A stretch of DNA of 64,000 bases from Leifsonia poae (GTDB lineage Bacteria > Actinomycetota > Actinomycetes > Actinomycetales > Microbacteriaceae). The stretch is from contig NZ_JAIHLP010000002.1 of assembly GCF_020009625.1 (NCBI RefSeq), positions 2,046,001 to 2,110,000 on the forward strand. Direction: 5' to 3'. The notes below the pieces were generated by a model that was not told the origin of the DNA, made no database searches, and saw only the letters and a program-made list of their open reading frames with translations. Both the position numbers and the translations under genes were made by a program. Numbering within the stretch: the stretch's first letter is position 1; every line of letters begins with the position of its first letter. Of the stretch, positions 24,470-32,629 are shown in pieces.

Positions 24470-25117
24470 ATGAGAACCAGCGAGTCCGTCGAGGAACGCC
24501 GCCGGCACATCGGCGAAGCCGTCTGGCGGGTGATCCGCCGCGACGGCATCAACGCGGTGAGCACGCGCACGGTGGCGGCCGAAGCCGGCATGGTGCTCGG
24601 GTCGCTGCGCCACTACTTCCCCCGGCAGGCCGACGTCGTGGAGTTCGCGATGCGCCTCGTCATCGACCGCACCACCGAACGCGTACGCCGCATACTGCAC
24701 GAAGCCGGAGCGGATGGCCCCGACCCGCAACTGCTGCTGGAGCAGTTCCTCCCCCTCGACGATGAGCGACGCGAAGAGATGGAGGTCTGGCTGGTGTTCG
24801 CCGGAGCGACCCTGTCGGACGCGACGCTCGCCCCTGTGAAACGCGACTCGGACGCGGCCCTACTGCTGCTCATCCGGCAGCTGGTCGAAGCGCACTCGCC
24901 CGCCGGCACGACCGCGACCGAGCTCGACCGGGCCGCCGACCGGCTCCGGGCGCTCATCGACGGGATGGCCGCGCACCTGGTCGGACCAGCCCCCGCGCTC
25001 GACTCCGTCACGGCCCGAGCAATCCTGGCGGCGGAACTCGACCGGATCGGCGAAGACCCCCGCCGTGCACACCCTCAAGAAATACCGGGAGCCGCCCAAG
25101 CGTTGAACGGGGCATGA
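24470..25117 (+). CDS. TetR-family regulator
   Basis: 215 residues. Helix-turn-helix at about 8-55 (EERRRHIGEAVWRVIRRDGIN, VSTRTVAAEAGMVLGSLRHYFPRQADVV), similar to BetI-like TetR proteins that read ...HYF in helix 3. The stop overlaps the start of the VOC dioxygenase gene (ATGA), so it is co-translated with it. It probably regulates that enzyme and the divergent membrane protein. Confidence 0.85.
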   Translation: MRTSESVEERRRHIGEAVWRVIRRDGINAVSTRTVAAEAGMVLGSLRHYFPRQADVVEFAMRLVIDRTTERVRRILHEAGADGPDPQLLLEQFLPLDDERREEMEVWLVFAGATLSDATLAPVKRDSDAALLLLIRQLVEAHSPAGTTATELDRAADRLRALIDGMAAHLVGPAPALDSVTARAILAAELDRIGEDPRRAHPQEIPGAAQALNGA

Positions 25118-25998
25118 CCGAGCTCCTCTCCCCCGACACCGCCATGGGCGCCGTCACGCTGCGCGTGGCCGACCTCGACACGATGACCGCCTACTACCGC
25201 GACGGCGTCACCCTCAGCGTGCTCGCCGCGGAGGGGAGCCGGGTGATCCTCGGCCGGGATGCGACCCCCATCGTCATCCTGGAGCACGCTCCCGAGCTGC
25301 GGCACGCATCGCCGCACGACGCCGGCCTCTTCCACACCGCGATCCTGTTCGACAGCGAAGAGACCCTCGCCGCCGCCGTGTACTCCGTGGCGACCAGGGC
25401 GCCGGGCACCTTCACGGGAAGCGCCGATCACCTGGTGAGCAAGGCGTTCTACTTCACGGACCCCGAGGGCAATGGCGTGGAACTCTACTGGGACCGCGAC
25501 CGCACGCAGTGGAGCTGGGCTCACGGTCAGGTGGAGATGGGCACCCTGTACCTCGATCCGAACGACTTCCTCGGCGAGAACCTCAGCGAGCGGGCCGCCG
25601 CATCCGTCGACGCCGCAGACGGCAGCAGACTCGGCTCGGCCACGGTCGGCCACGTGCACCTATCGGTGGGCGACGTGGCCTCGGCACGCGAGTTCTACGT
25701 GAACCGTCTCGGCTTCGAGACGACCGCCGCGCTCGGCGACCAGGCGCTCTTCGTGAGCGCCGGCGGCTACCACCACCACATGGCCATGAACACCTGGAAC
25801 AGCCGCGGCGCGGGGCGCCGGCAGCTGGCGCTCGGGCTCGGTCAGGTGGAGATCCGCGTGCCGAACGCTGACGATCTCGGCGAGCTGAGCGAACGGATGC
25901 GGCACTACGGCATCGAAGCTCGCGACGACGGTCGGTCGGTGACGTTCGACGACCCGTGGTCCAATGCGGTGCGGGCAGTGGCGGGGACAGCAGCGTAG
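25114..25998 (+). CDS. Two-domain VOC (catechol 2,3-dioxygenase-like) enzyme
   Basis: 294 residues formed by two glyoxalase/VOC modules pairs, like Bacillus CatE. First: AVTLRVADLDTMTAYYRDGV to GLFHTAILFDSEETLAAAV and DPEGNGVELYWDRD (His and Glu ligands). Second: TVGHVHLSVGDVASAREFYVNRLGF to GYHHHMAMNTW. The ELYWD glutamate, FHTAI histidine and GHVHL histidine could supply a metal site, though the first position is Val instead of His in module one. Likely ring cleavage or related detoxification of an aromatic compound. Co-translated with the TetR gene. Confidence 0.82.
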   Translation: MTELLSPDTAMGAVTLRVADLDTMTAYYRDGVTLSVLAAEGSRVILGRDATPIVILEHAPELRHASPHDAGLFHTAILFDSEETLAAAVYSVATRAPGTFTGSADHLVSKAFYFTDPEGNGVELYWDRDRTQWSWAHGQVEMGTLYLDPNDFLGENLSERAAASVDAADGSRLGSATVGHVHLSVGDVASAREFYVNRLGFETTAALGDQALFVSAGGYHHHMAMNTWNSRGAGRRQLALGLGQVEIRVPNADDLGELSERMRHYGIEARDDGRSVTFDDPWSNAVRAVAGTAA

Positions 25999-26047
25999 CC
26001 GGCGACGACGTTTTCGGCCGGCTGGGCCGATTCGTCCGACATGTTCG

Positions 26048-26092
26048 GACAGAGAAGGCCCCGCCCGGAGAACGGGCGGGGCCTTCTCTGTC
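26048..26092. terminator. Bidirectional terminator with a 20-bp perfect stem
   Basis: The stem begins GACAGAGAAGGCCCCG and pairs perfectly over 20 bp around a 5-nt loop (GAGAA). It lies between the convergent VOC gene (stop 25998) and the MFS exporter (stop 26096), and can end both transcripts. A-rich and T-rich ends of the stem (AGAGAAGG / CCTTCTCT) serve as weak U-tracts in both directions. Confidence 0.9.
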
Positions 26093-26095
26093 GGA

Positions 26096-27856
26096 TCAGT
26101 CGACCGGGGCGGCGTGGAGGCCGTGCGGCGGCTCCTCGTCGGGAGCCAGATCGGTGACGGGCGGAACGTCGGCGGCATGCGAGCCGTGCGTCACCGCATC
26201 AAGCGGCACCGCTGCGGCATGCGAGCCGTGAGCGGCGGCGACACCGACCGGCTCCGGCTGACCGGCGCCGGAGGGAAGGCCGTCCACCGCACCGGAAGCG
26301 CCCGCACCGGAAGCGCCAGCAGCGGCGCCCGCGGCGGCAGCGCCCGCGGCGGCAGCAGCCGCGTCGGCCCGCGGGCCCCAGGCCGGCGGCTTCGGCTTGG
26401 CCCAGAACACCACGATGATGGCGCCCAGGAAGGCGACGGCGGCCGGGAGGAGCAGCGCCTCCGACATGGCCTGGGTGAACCCGGCGTGCAGGAACTCGGG
26501 AAGCTCCGTTCCCCCGGTCACCGCGCCGGCGCCGGAGGCGCCACCGGGCGCCTTGGGCAGATCGACGGCGAGACGGCCGGAGATGAGCGCAGCGATCGAC
26601 GCCGAACCGAGCACGGCACCCACCTGACGGGTGGTGTTGAAGACGCCGGAGCCGGCGCCCGCCTGGTTCATCGGAAGGTTCCGGGTGGCCGTCGTCGAGA
26701 TCGGGCCCCAGACCCCCGACATGGCGATACCGAGCAGGGCGCTCGGAGCGAGCAGCCACCAGATCGACACATCCGGGGTGAGCAGCCGCGAGTACCAGAA
26801 CAGTGAGACCGCGAACAGCACGAGCCCGGTGGTAGCGAAGTAGCGCGGGTTGATCCGGTCGATGAGCTTGCCGACGAAGGGAGCGAACACGCCCGAGAAC
26901 ACGGCCATCGGGGCGAGCATCAGCGCGGACTCGGTCGGCGTGAGGCCACGCACGGTCTGGAAGTAGAACACCAGCGGCAGAGCCATGCAGGTCACCGCGA
27001 ACCCGACGGCCGTGATGGCGCCGTTCGAGAGCGAGAAGTTGCGGTCGCGGAATAGCGCGAGCGGCAGCAGCGGCTCCTTCTTGTTGAAGGCCTGCCACAC
27101 GACGAACGCGACGAGCACCACGATGCCGGCGATGATCAGACCCCACACGGAGATCGGGCCGGTGATGACGCCCCAGTTGTAGGTTCCGCCCTCCTGGATG
27201 CCGAACACGAGGAGGAACATGCCGACGGCACTGAGCACCACACCGATGATGTCGAAGCGGTGCTTGTGGGTGGGCAGTTTCGGCACGAGCCGTGCCGCGA
27301 GGATGAAGGCCACGACACCGACAGGCACGTTGATGAAGAAGATCCACTCCCAGCCGAGTCCGTCGACGAGCACGCCGCCGAGCAGCGGGCCGATCAGCGT
27401 GGCGACACCGGCGACGGCACCCCAGAGCCCCATCGCCGCGCCGCGACGGTCGGGCGGGAAGATCCGCGTGATCACAGCCATCGTCTGCGGCGTCATCAGC
27501 GAGGCGCCGAGACCCTGCACGACACGGGCGGTGATGAGCATGCCGATGCCGCCGCCGGCCATCGTTCCGGAGAATCCGCACCACGCGGAGGCGAGCGTGA
27601 AGATCACGAGGCCGACGAGGTAGAGGTTCTTCGGGCCGAAGCGGTCACCGAGACGGCCGGTGATCAGCAGGGGAACGGCGTACGAGAGCAGGTAGGCGCT
27701 CGTCACCCAGATGACGGCGTTGTAGTCGGTGCCGAGGTTCAGGCCTTTCATGATCGCCGGGTTGGCGACCGACACGATTGTCGTGTCGATGAGGATCATG
27801 AAGAACCCGATGACCAGCGCCCAGAGCGCCGGCCACGGCTTCAGTTCTTTTTCCAT
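26096..27856 (-). CDS. EmrB/QacA-type 14-TM multidrug MFS transporter
   Basis: 586 residues. Fourteen helices fill about residues 10-490, with motif A GRLGDRFGPKNLYL, helix-1 FFMILIDTTIVSVANPAIM and the motif-C-like GPLLGGVLVDGLGWEWIFFINVPVG. It exports drugs using the proton gradient. The last 90 residues are unusual: an Ala/Gly-rich linker and three related units, HGSHAAAVP, HGSHAADVP and HGLHAAPVD, which could bind metal. The gene overlaps the 3' end of the padR gene by 16 bp and is its co-transcribed target. Confidence 0.9.
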   Translation of the reverse strand: MEKELKPWPALWALVIGFFMILIDTTIVSVANPAIMKGLNLGTDYNAVIWVTSAYLLSYAVPLLITGRLGDRFGPKNLYLVGLVIFTLASAWCGFSGTMAGGGIGMLITARVVQGLGASLMTPQTMAVITRIFPPDRRGAAMGLWGAVAGVATLIGPLLGGVLVDGLGWEWIFFINVPVGVVAFILAARLVPKLPTHKHRFDIIGVVLSAVGMFLLVFGIQEGGTYNWGVITGPISVWGLIIAGIVVLVAFVVWQAFNKKEPLLPLALFRDRNFSLSNGAITAVGFAVTCMALPLVFYFQTVRGLTPTESALMLAPMAVFSGVFAPFVGKLIDRINPRYFATTGLVLFAVSLFWYSRLLTPDVSIWWLLAPSALLGIAMSGVWGPISTTATRNLPMNQAGAGSGVFNTTRQVGAVLGSASIAALISGRLAVDLPKAPGGASGAGAVTGGTELPEFLHAGFTQAMSEALLLPAAVAFLGAIIVVFWAKPKPPAWGPRADAAAAAAGAAAAGAAAGASGAGASGAVDGLPSGAGQPEPVGVAAAHGSHAAAVPLDAVTHGSHAADVPPVTDLAPDEEPPHGLHAAPVD

Positions 27857-28452
27857 GTCGAGTCTTCCTTCTGATGGTTCTTCTCCTCGGTCCAGGACAG
27901 TTCGCCTGATTCGAGGTCGTCGATGAGGGACTCCAGCCAGGTCACTTCGACCCGGGTCAGTGTCCGCGTGTATTCCACGTTGATCCAGTACTTGCGGGGC
28001 AACGATTTCGCCCGGAGGTCGGCGATGCCGTCGTCGATGAACGCCAGGTCGGCGCGCAGCAGGTTCAGCCGGTTGCGCAACAGCTGGATGACCGACTCGA
28101 GCGGCAGATTGTGCGACTCTCCGAGGGCGAGCGGAAACTCCGGGTACTCGTTGGTCGGCGTCGCGAGGATGGTCGCGATCCGCTCGCTGAGAGCGAGGTT
28201 TCCTTGCTCGGTGATCTCATACGTCGTGCGCTCCGGTCTGTTGCCCTCGCGCTCGGTCCCGGTCGCCCGCAGCAATCCCAGCCCGGCCAGCCTGTCCACC
28301 GTGTGATAGAGCGAACCCGGCCTCACCTTGACGACGCGATCCTCCGAGCGCTGGATGAGCGTCTGGTACATCTCGTAGGGGTGCATCGGTCGCTCGACGA
28401 GCAGCGCGAGCGCGGCGACGCCGAGGGGCGTGAGCGGGGTGGGGGGTGTCAT
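27841..28452 (-). CDS. PadR-family repressor
   Basis: 203 residues. The PadR winged helix fills residues 8-85 (PLGVAALALLVERPMHPYEMYQTL, VKVRPGSLYHTVDRLAGLGLLRATG, RTTYEITEQGNLAL), followed by a helical C-terminal domain for dimerisation (PLESVIQLLRNRLNLLRADL). It precedes and overlaps the MFS exporter gene, the standard arrangement in which a drug lifts repression of its own efflux pump. The operator is likely the palindrome at 28474-28493. The reading frame upstream of 28452 runs through the operator and is not part of the gene. Confidence 0.9.
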   Translation of the reverse strand: MTPPTPLTPLGVAALALLVERPMHPYEMYQTLIQRSEDRVVKVRPGSLYHTVDRLAGLGLLRATGTEREGNRPERTTYEITEQGNLALSERIATILATPTNEYPEFPLALGESHNLPLESVIQLLRNRLNLLRADLAFIDDGIADLRAKSLPRKYWINVEYTRTLTRVEVTWLESLIDDLESGELSWTEEKNHQKEDSTWKKN

Positions 28453-28473
28453 GATCGTTCGAATTCCAGGTTG

Positions 28474-28493
28474 ATTATTCCACTCGGAATAAT
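28474..28493. promoter_or_regulatory. PadR operator
   Basis: ATTATTCC, 4 bp, GGAATAAT: a perfect 8-bp inverted repeat, AT-rich against a GC-rich background, 21 bp upstream of the padR ATG. Confidence 0.75.
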
Positions 28494-28620
28494 ACGACGC
28501 TGAGTACCATTTATCAACACTCGATCGAATGTCGCGTGCTCCAGAAGCTCGAGATCTGACCCCTGACGGCGAACGGACACGGTGGTATGGTCGGGTCCCG
28601 GCGTCGAACCAGGGGGTCAC

Positions 28621-29736
28621 GTGAAGAAGCAGCAGAAACAGGATGCCGTCGCACCCGCGCCGCGCACCGCGGTCGGCGCCCACCGCATCCGGCCGTTCTC
28701 GTTCGGGCTGGTCGGCGCGCTCGGGGTGCTCGTCGCACTGCTGATCGGCGCGGTGGTGGGGCAGCTCTCGACCGTGCTCGTCTACATCGGTCTCGCGCTC
28801 TTCCTCGCTCTGGGGCTCGACCCGATCGTCTCGTTCATCGAACGCAAGCTTCCGCGCGGCGCCGCGGTCACGATCGTCGTCGCTGCGGTGATCATCGTGT
28901 TCGCGGGCATCATCCTCGCGATCGTGCCCGTGCTGGTCGAACAGATCAGCCACCTGGTGAAGACCCTGCCGACGACGGTCGACGACATCACCAGAAGCGG
29001 CTGGTACAAAGACGTCACGCGGCAGTACGGCGACAGCATCCAGCAGGGGCTGGACGGCATCCTCAACTTCCTCAAAGATCCCGGCAACCTGGCCACCATC
29101 GGCGGTGGCCTGATCGCCGTCGGCGCGGGCATCGCAGGTGGTGTCACCGGGGTGACCATCGTACTGATCCTCACGCTGTACTTCATGGCCTCACTGCGGT
29201 CGATCAAAGGGATCGCGGCCCGGTTCGTGCCCGCCTACCGTCGCGAACGGTTCAGCGAACTCGTCGAAGACGTCTCCGGCGCCGTCGGCCGCTACGTCAT
29301 CGGGCAGGCCGGCCTCGCGCTGATCAACGGCGTCCTCAGCCTGATCTTCCTCACCATCATCGGGGCGCCGATGCCCGCCCTGCTCGCGCTGATCGCGTTC
29401 CTCGGCTCACTCATCCCGTTGGTCGGAACGTTGATCGGTGCGGTCGTCAACTCGTTGATCTGCCTGATCGCCTCACCGCTCACCGCGCTGGTCGCGTTCA
29501 TCTACTACCTCGTCTACATGCAGGTCGAGGCGTACATCATCAGCCCCCGGATCATGAACAAAGCGGTCTCCGTGCCCGGGGCGATCGTGGTCATCGCCGC
29601 GGTGGGCGGCGGCACGATCGGCGGGATCCTGGGCGCGCTGGTCGCGATCCCGGTCGCGGCGAGCGCGATCATCATCATCCAGAAGGTGGTCTTCCCCGCC
29701 CAGGACGAGAAGGTCGTCCCACCGGCGGAAGGCTGA
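28621..29736 (+). CDS. AI-2E (PerM) family membrane transporter
   Basis: 371 residues with about eight helices. Family marks are LGLDPIVSFIERKLPRGAAVTIV, YFMASLRSIKG, VGRYVIGQAGLALINGVLSLIF and the C-terminal YYLVYMQVEAYIISPRIMNKAVSVP, followed by the conserved glycine-rich GGTIGGILGALVAIPVAAS. Members include AI-2 exporter TqsA and Na+/H+ antiporter-like proteins, so the substrate cannot be assigned. GTG 28621 follows GGGGGT. TATGGT at 28584-28589 may be the -10 box. Confidence 0.88.
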   Translation: MKKQQKQDAVAPAPRTAVGAHRIRPFSFGLVGALGVLVALLIGAVVGQLSTVLVYIGLALFLALGLDPIVSFIERKLPRGAAVTIVVAAVIIVFAGIILAIVPVLVEQISHLVKTLPTTVDDITRSGWYKDVTRQYGDSIQQGLDGILNFLKDPGNLATIGGGLIAVGAGIAGGVTGVTIVLILTLYFMASLRSIKGIAARFVPAYRRERFSELVEDVSGAVGRYVIGQAGLALINGVLSLIFLTIIGAPMPALLALIAFLGSLIPLVGTLIGAVVNSLICLIASPLTALVAFIYYLVYMQVEAYIISPRIMNKAVSVPGAIVVIAAVGGGTIGGILGALVAIPVAASAIIIIQKVVFPAQDEKVVPPAEG

Positions 29737-29745
29737 GCCGCCGGG

Positions 29746-30339
29746 CTAGTTCTTCCTCGACATCCGGTCGATGGCGGCGAGCGCCACGGCCGACAGGATG
29801 AAGACGCAGTGGATGACCACCTGCCACAGCACCCCCTCGGAGGTGTAGCGGACGCCGTCGATCGACCCGCCGCCGGCAGCTCCGATATCGGAGACGCCGA
29901 TGAAGGTCTTGAGCAGGTGGATGGAGGAGATGCCGATGATCGCCATCGCCAGTTTCACCTTGAGCACGTTGGCGTTCACATGGGACAGCCATTCGGGCTG
30001 ATCCGGGTGGCCGTCGACGTTCATGCGTGAGACGAAGGTCTCGTAGCCGCCGACGATGACCATGATCAGGAGGTTGGCGATCATCACGACGTCGATGAGT
30101 CCGAGCACGTAGAGCATGATCGTGGCTTCGTCGATGTGCGTCGGGTCTTCGATGACCTTGGCCCCGAGGTGCCAGAGCTCGGTCATGAACACGAAGACGT
30201 AGATCGCCTGGGCGACGATCAGCCCGAGGTAGAGCGGGGCCTGCAACCAGCGGCTGGCGAAGATGAGTGTGCCGATGGCGCGTCCGACGCCTCTCTCGGC
30301 GTGGCGGGTGGGCGGAGTCGACGGGGCAGTCTCTGTCAC
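29746..30339 (-). CDS. YqhA/UPF0114 (TIGR00645) membrane protein
   Basis: 197 residues with four helices: LQAPLYLGLIVAQAIYVFVFM, IMLYVLGLIDVVMIANLLIMVIVGGYETFV, VKLAMAIIGISSIHLLKTFI and VLWQVVIHCVFILSAVALAAIDR. The central string IDVVMIANLLIMVIVGGYE identifies the UPF0114 family of uncharacterised membrane proteins. GTG 30339 follows GAGGAAG with 6-nt spacing, better than TTG 30366. Convergent with the AI-2E gene; upstream is the degraded region. Confidence 0.87.
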   Translation of the reverse strand: MTETAPSTPPTRHAERGVGRAIGTLIFASRWLQAPLYLGLIVAQAIYVFVFMTELWHLGAKVIEDPTHIDEATIMLYVLGLIDVVMIANLLIMVIVGGYETFVSRMNVDGHPDQPEWLSHVNANVLKVKLAMAIIGISSIHLLKTFIGVSDIGAAGGGSIDGVRYTSEGVLWQVVIHCVFILSAVALAAIDRMSRKN

Positions 30340-30536
30340 GGGGGCTTCCTCACGGGGGTCGGGCAAGGAAGAGAATAAGCGGTCGAAACCGAGTTTTTAT
30401 GTGAGAATGCTCAGATTTTGCAGGATGTTCTCAGCCGGCTGTTCCTCGGCGGCCGGTGAAGGCGCGGGTCACGGCCGTGCGGTCGAATGCCGGGTCGGCG
30501 AGCGCAGCCCGGTGAACGGCGGATGCGCCGCTCGCG

Positions 30537-30863
30537 GTGGCGCTCGCGCTAACCGGCTGTGGCTCGGCCCCGGCTGCGGCTCCACATGCGACACTGACAG
30601 CATCCACGCCAACATCAGCCGCCCGGTCGGCCGCTGACGAAGCGTACATCGCCGCGATCACGCCCACGCTTTCCGAGTACCCCGATGTTCAGCCGATATT
30701 GCTTGACTATCTGACCGAGGACAAACTCATCGAGCTCGGCAAGCAGGCATGCATCGACTTTCGGAGCGGCGACTCGCGATCGACACAAAGGTGCCTTGGT
30801 TCGCTGAGCCATTGTGGCTCACATACGCCCACCACCGCACTCCATTGGTTTCCGTCCCACTAG
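30537..30863 (+). pseudogene. DUF732-like lipoprotein remnant
   Basis: A stop codon lies seven codons before the GTG at 30537, leaving only VALALTGCGSAP: a lipobox (LTGC) without the basic and hydrophobic parts of the signal peptide. The following segment, AADEAYIAAITPTLSEYPDVQPILLDYLTEDKLIELGKQACIDFRSG, resembles small secreted DUF732-type proteins. After about 30780 the reading frame runs into the complementary strand of the next fragment and loses family character. Judged a pseudogene cut at both ends. Confidence 0.6.
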
Positions 30864-30996
30864 TGACCGCGAGCCACGGGCTATCGACGAAGTAGCTCAC
30901 CCCAAGCCATGCGGCACCCAGGACTAATACTGAAGCGAGTCCACCCGCCACCCATTTCACGATCCGCTTAGTCCGCGGATTGGTTTTTTCTGGCAT
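30727..30996 (-). pseudogene. N-terminal fragment of a single-pass membrane protein
   Basis: From ATG 30996 the frame reads MPEKTNPRTKRIVKWV, a helix (GGLASVLVLGAAWLGVSYFV) and an outside stretch (WLAVTSGTETNGVRWWAYVSHNGSANQGTFVS). It then enters the antisense of the DUF732-like remnant (ending SESRCMPACRAR), so the original C-terminus is lost. The two remnants are joined tail to tail near 30780. Original function unknown. Confidence 0.5.
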
Positions 30997-31075
30997 TTGT
31001 ATGCGCTTCCCGCTACCCCCAGTCGTTTCCCGCCGTTCCCGTCCGGGCCGTAGTGGTCCACACCGTAGCCGAAGT

Positions 31076-31381
31076 ACCGGCACCACCAAGGGTGAGGTGA
31101 TCCACTACTACGCGACGATCGCGCCGGCGCCGCTCCCGCACACCGGAGCACCCGAAGGGGACGCGGCACTGGTACTGGACGACGGAACCCGAACGGGAGC
31201 CATCTCATCGCTTGCTGGCGTTGTCCTCGTTGAGCTCATGACCGAGGGGATATGTCGCGAATACATCAAGGCCGGCCGAAAGCCCCCGGTCTATCGCTCG
31301 CTCAACCTGCCAGACGGCGACGCAAAGAACGCTGAGCTCGAAATTCAGTATGCCGCTCGAGTTCGCCCCATCGAGCCTTAG
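31076..31381 (+). pseudogene. LigD polymerase-domain fragment fused to unknown sequence
   Basis: Residues TGTTKGEVIHYYATIAPAPL match the entry segment of the primase/polymerase domain of bacterial DNA ligase D (pattern ATGTTKGEV.DYY..IAP.LLPH). Only about 22 codons (31076-31140) belong to that family. The frame continues without a stop into VLDDGTRTGAISSLAGVVLVELMTEGICREYIKAG and ends at 31381 with RVRPIEP, which I cannot assign and which may be the tail of another gene. No start codon with a ribosome binding site is evident. Confidence 0.5.
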
Positions 31382-31578
31382 GCTCGGCGCCCCTGCTGCC
31401 ATCGCAAGAACAGCTCGCCACGTGGCGTATCGGCCGGTGCCTCATCCCAAACTGGCAAATGCGGATGTCATCGAGACAGAGTTTGAGATGCGCGCCGAAC
31501 GCTCAGCTTCACCAAATCGAGGAGACGAGTGCGTCCGTGTCAAACCATCGAGCGAGCGTCGGCTCGATCCTCTCGGCA

Positions 31579-32004
31579 CTAGGGCGTTGGCGATGAGGGG
31601 GTTGTGACCGCGCCGATGGTCCACACTCGCCGATCTTGATTCCAGTACATCCACCACCGGCAGGGATCTGAACCTTTGAGGTCGCTGTAGGCGATGACGA
31701 GCACGGCTTGTGGACCGTTCGGTGCGTCCAAGCTGGTGTGGCTCGCGTGCCCGTCCAGGTAGGTGCAGGCGGCGATGACGCTGGTCACGTCACCTGCTGG
31801 TGATCCGGGGACGAGCTCGTCGACACCACTATGGTTGCCTGACTCGAGTGCCCGAAGGAGCTTGGGCACGAGGTGTGAAGCACTGTCCGGCGGGGGCGCG
31901 CCGCCGGAGTCGACATCGGAGGAAGGTGTGCAGCCCGTCAAGGCAAGCAGAAGTCCCGTCACCGCGGTGACGCGAAGGACTCGGGCCTTGGCGGGCTGCT
32001 TCAT
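31579..32004 (-). CDS. Small lipoprotein, possibly partner of the neighbouring amidase
   Basis: 141 residues, apparently intact. Signal peptide VLRVTAVTGLLLALTGC with the lipidated cysteine at about 25, then a polar domain (HLVPKLLRALESGNHSGVDELVPG, AACTYLDGHASH, WWMYWNQDRRVWTIGAV). It begins 8 nt after the stop of the amidase fragment, so both were once one operon. A membrane-bound small protein behind a secreted cell-wall amidase could be its immunity or inhibitor partner; that is inference. No family recognised. Confidence 0.65.
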   Translation of the reverse strand: MKQPAKARVLRVTAVTGLLLALTGCTPSSDVDSGGAPPPDSASHLVPKLLRALESGNHSGVDELVPGSPAGDVTSVIAACTYLDGHASHTSLDAPNGPQAVLVIAYSDLKGSDPCRWWMYWNQDRRVWTIGAVTTPSSPTP

Positions 32005-32012
32005 GGAAATCC

Positions 32013-32250
32013 TTAGTAGCTGGTGTGCAGGTGCATGTCAGCAACGTACGCGTGCGGATTAGCCACGATATAGGCCGAGTATGCCTGGTTGTAGTGATTG
32101 GCCGAGTGCTGGGTGAAGTACGGGCTACCGCTGGCGTCGACGTAGGTGACGATCGTGGTGTGGTCGTACTTGGCGGTGGTGTCACCGTTCCAGATCCAGA
32201 AGGCGATGTCGCCCGCTTTCCACTTGGGAGTGGAAATGTCTGCGTAGAAC
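32013..32250 (-). pseudogene. C-terminal fragment of a putative amidase-domain protein
   Basis: The segment RFYADISTPKWKAGDIAFW, then YDHTTIVTYVDASGSPYF and QHSANHYNQAYSAYI is the C-terminal half of the actinobacterial putative amidase domain (Amidase_6, PF12671), including its catalytic His in YDHTTIV. The N-terminal half with the catalytic Cys and any signal peptide is missing: upstream of about 32250 the frame belongs to a different gene. It therefore cannot be an active enzyme. Confidence 0.65.
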
Positions 32251-32432
32251 CGGGGCGAGTAGAGCACCCCCAAAAGCCGGGACGCTACGGCGCACCTCGA
32301 CGATCTGAGCAGCCAGTGCCTCCGGCGTCTTGTAGCCGCCGGCCAGGAACCCCAGAGCTCCGGCGCGCGCGGCCGCGATAACGAGGGCGGGGGACCGCCC
32401 GCCATCGGTGCTGCGACGAGGGGGATGCGCAT
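32251..32432 (-). pseudogene. Frameshifted 5' fragment of a nitronate monooxygenase
   Basis: From ATG 32432 the first 13 codons read MRIPLVAAPMAGGP, the flavin-binding start of nitronate monooxygenases (2-nitropropane dioxygenases). The continuation is in another frame: PALVIAAARAGALGFLAGGYKTPEALAAQIVEVRR. The shift lies in the G/C-rich run around 32388-32400. After about 32250 the sequence becomes the amidase fragment. So the gene has a frameshift and a large 3' deletion. Confidence 0.7.
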
Positions 32433-32452
32433 CCCGAGCGAGGTCTGCAGGC

Positions 32453-32629
32453 GTGAAGCACGATGACACCATCGGATGCGGCCACGCCCCGCTCGAGGTC
32501 TGGGCTTCCGACTCTGTTCTGCTCAGCTTCGACGGGCGCGCGCTGGAAGTCTTCGGGTTCACCGATGTGCAGCGCTTCCATATCCCGTTCCGCCCGGTGG
32601 TGCAGTTCTCGGGCCGATCCCCCGTCTGA
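32453..32629 (+). CDS. Small ORF, 58 residues, unknown
   Basis: GTG at 32453 opens a 58-codon frame: VKHDDTIGCGHAPLEVWASD, then VLLSFDGRALEVFGFTDVQRF. Composition (aromatic and Asp-rich, no repeats) looks like real protein rather than a shadow. It is divergent from the broken nitronate monooxygenase and converges on the dehydrogenase gene. No clear ribosome binding site; it may be a fragment. Family not recognised. Confidence 0.35.
   Translation: MKHDDTIGCGHAPLEVWASDSVLLSFDGRALEVFGFTDVQRFHIPFRPVVQFSGRSPV

Noticed and set aside
30263..30637. 124-codon plus-strand frame upstream of the DUF732-like remnant
   Set aside because: It overlaps the start of the UPF0114 gene and reads the remnant in the wrong frame; no family features.
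30957..31208. Minus-strand frame ending near the membrane-protein fragment
   Set aside because: Arg/Pro-rich beginning, no ribosome binding site, and it overlaps better-supported fragments; part of it could be old coding sequence but nothing can be named.
31350..31607. 85-codon plus-strand frame
   Set aside because: No start signal, no family pattern, lies in the degraded region and overlaps the lipoprotein's end.
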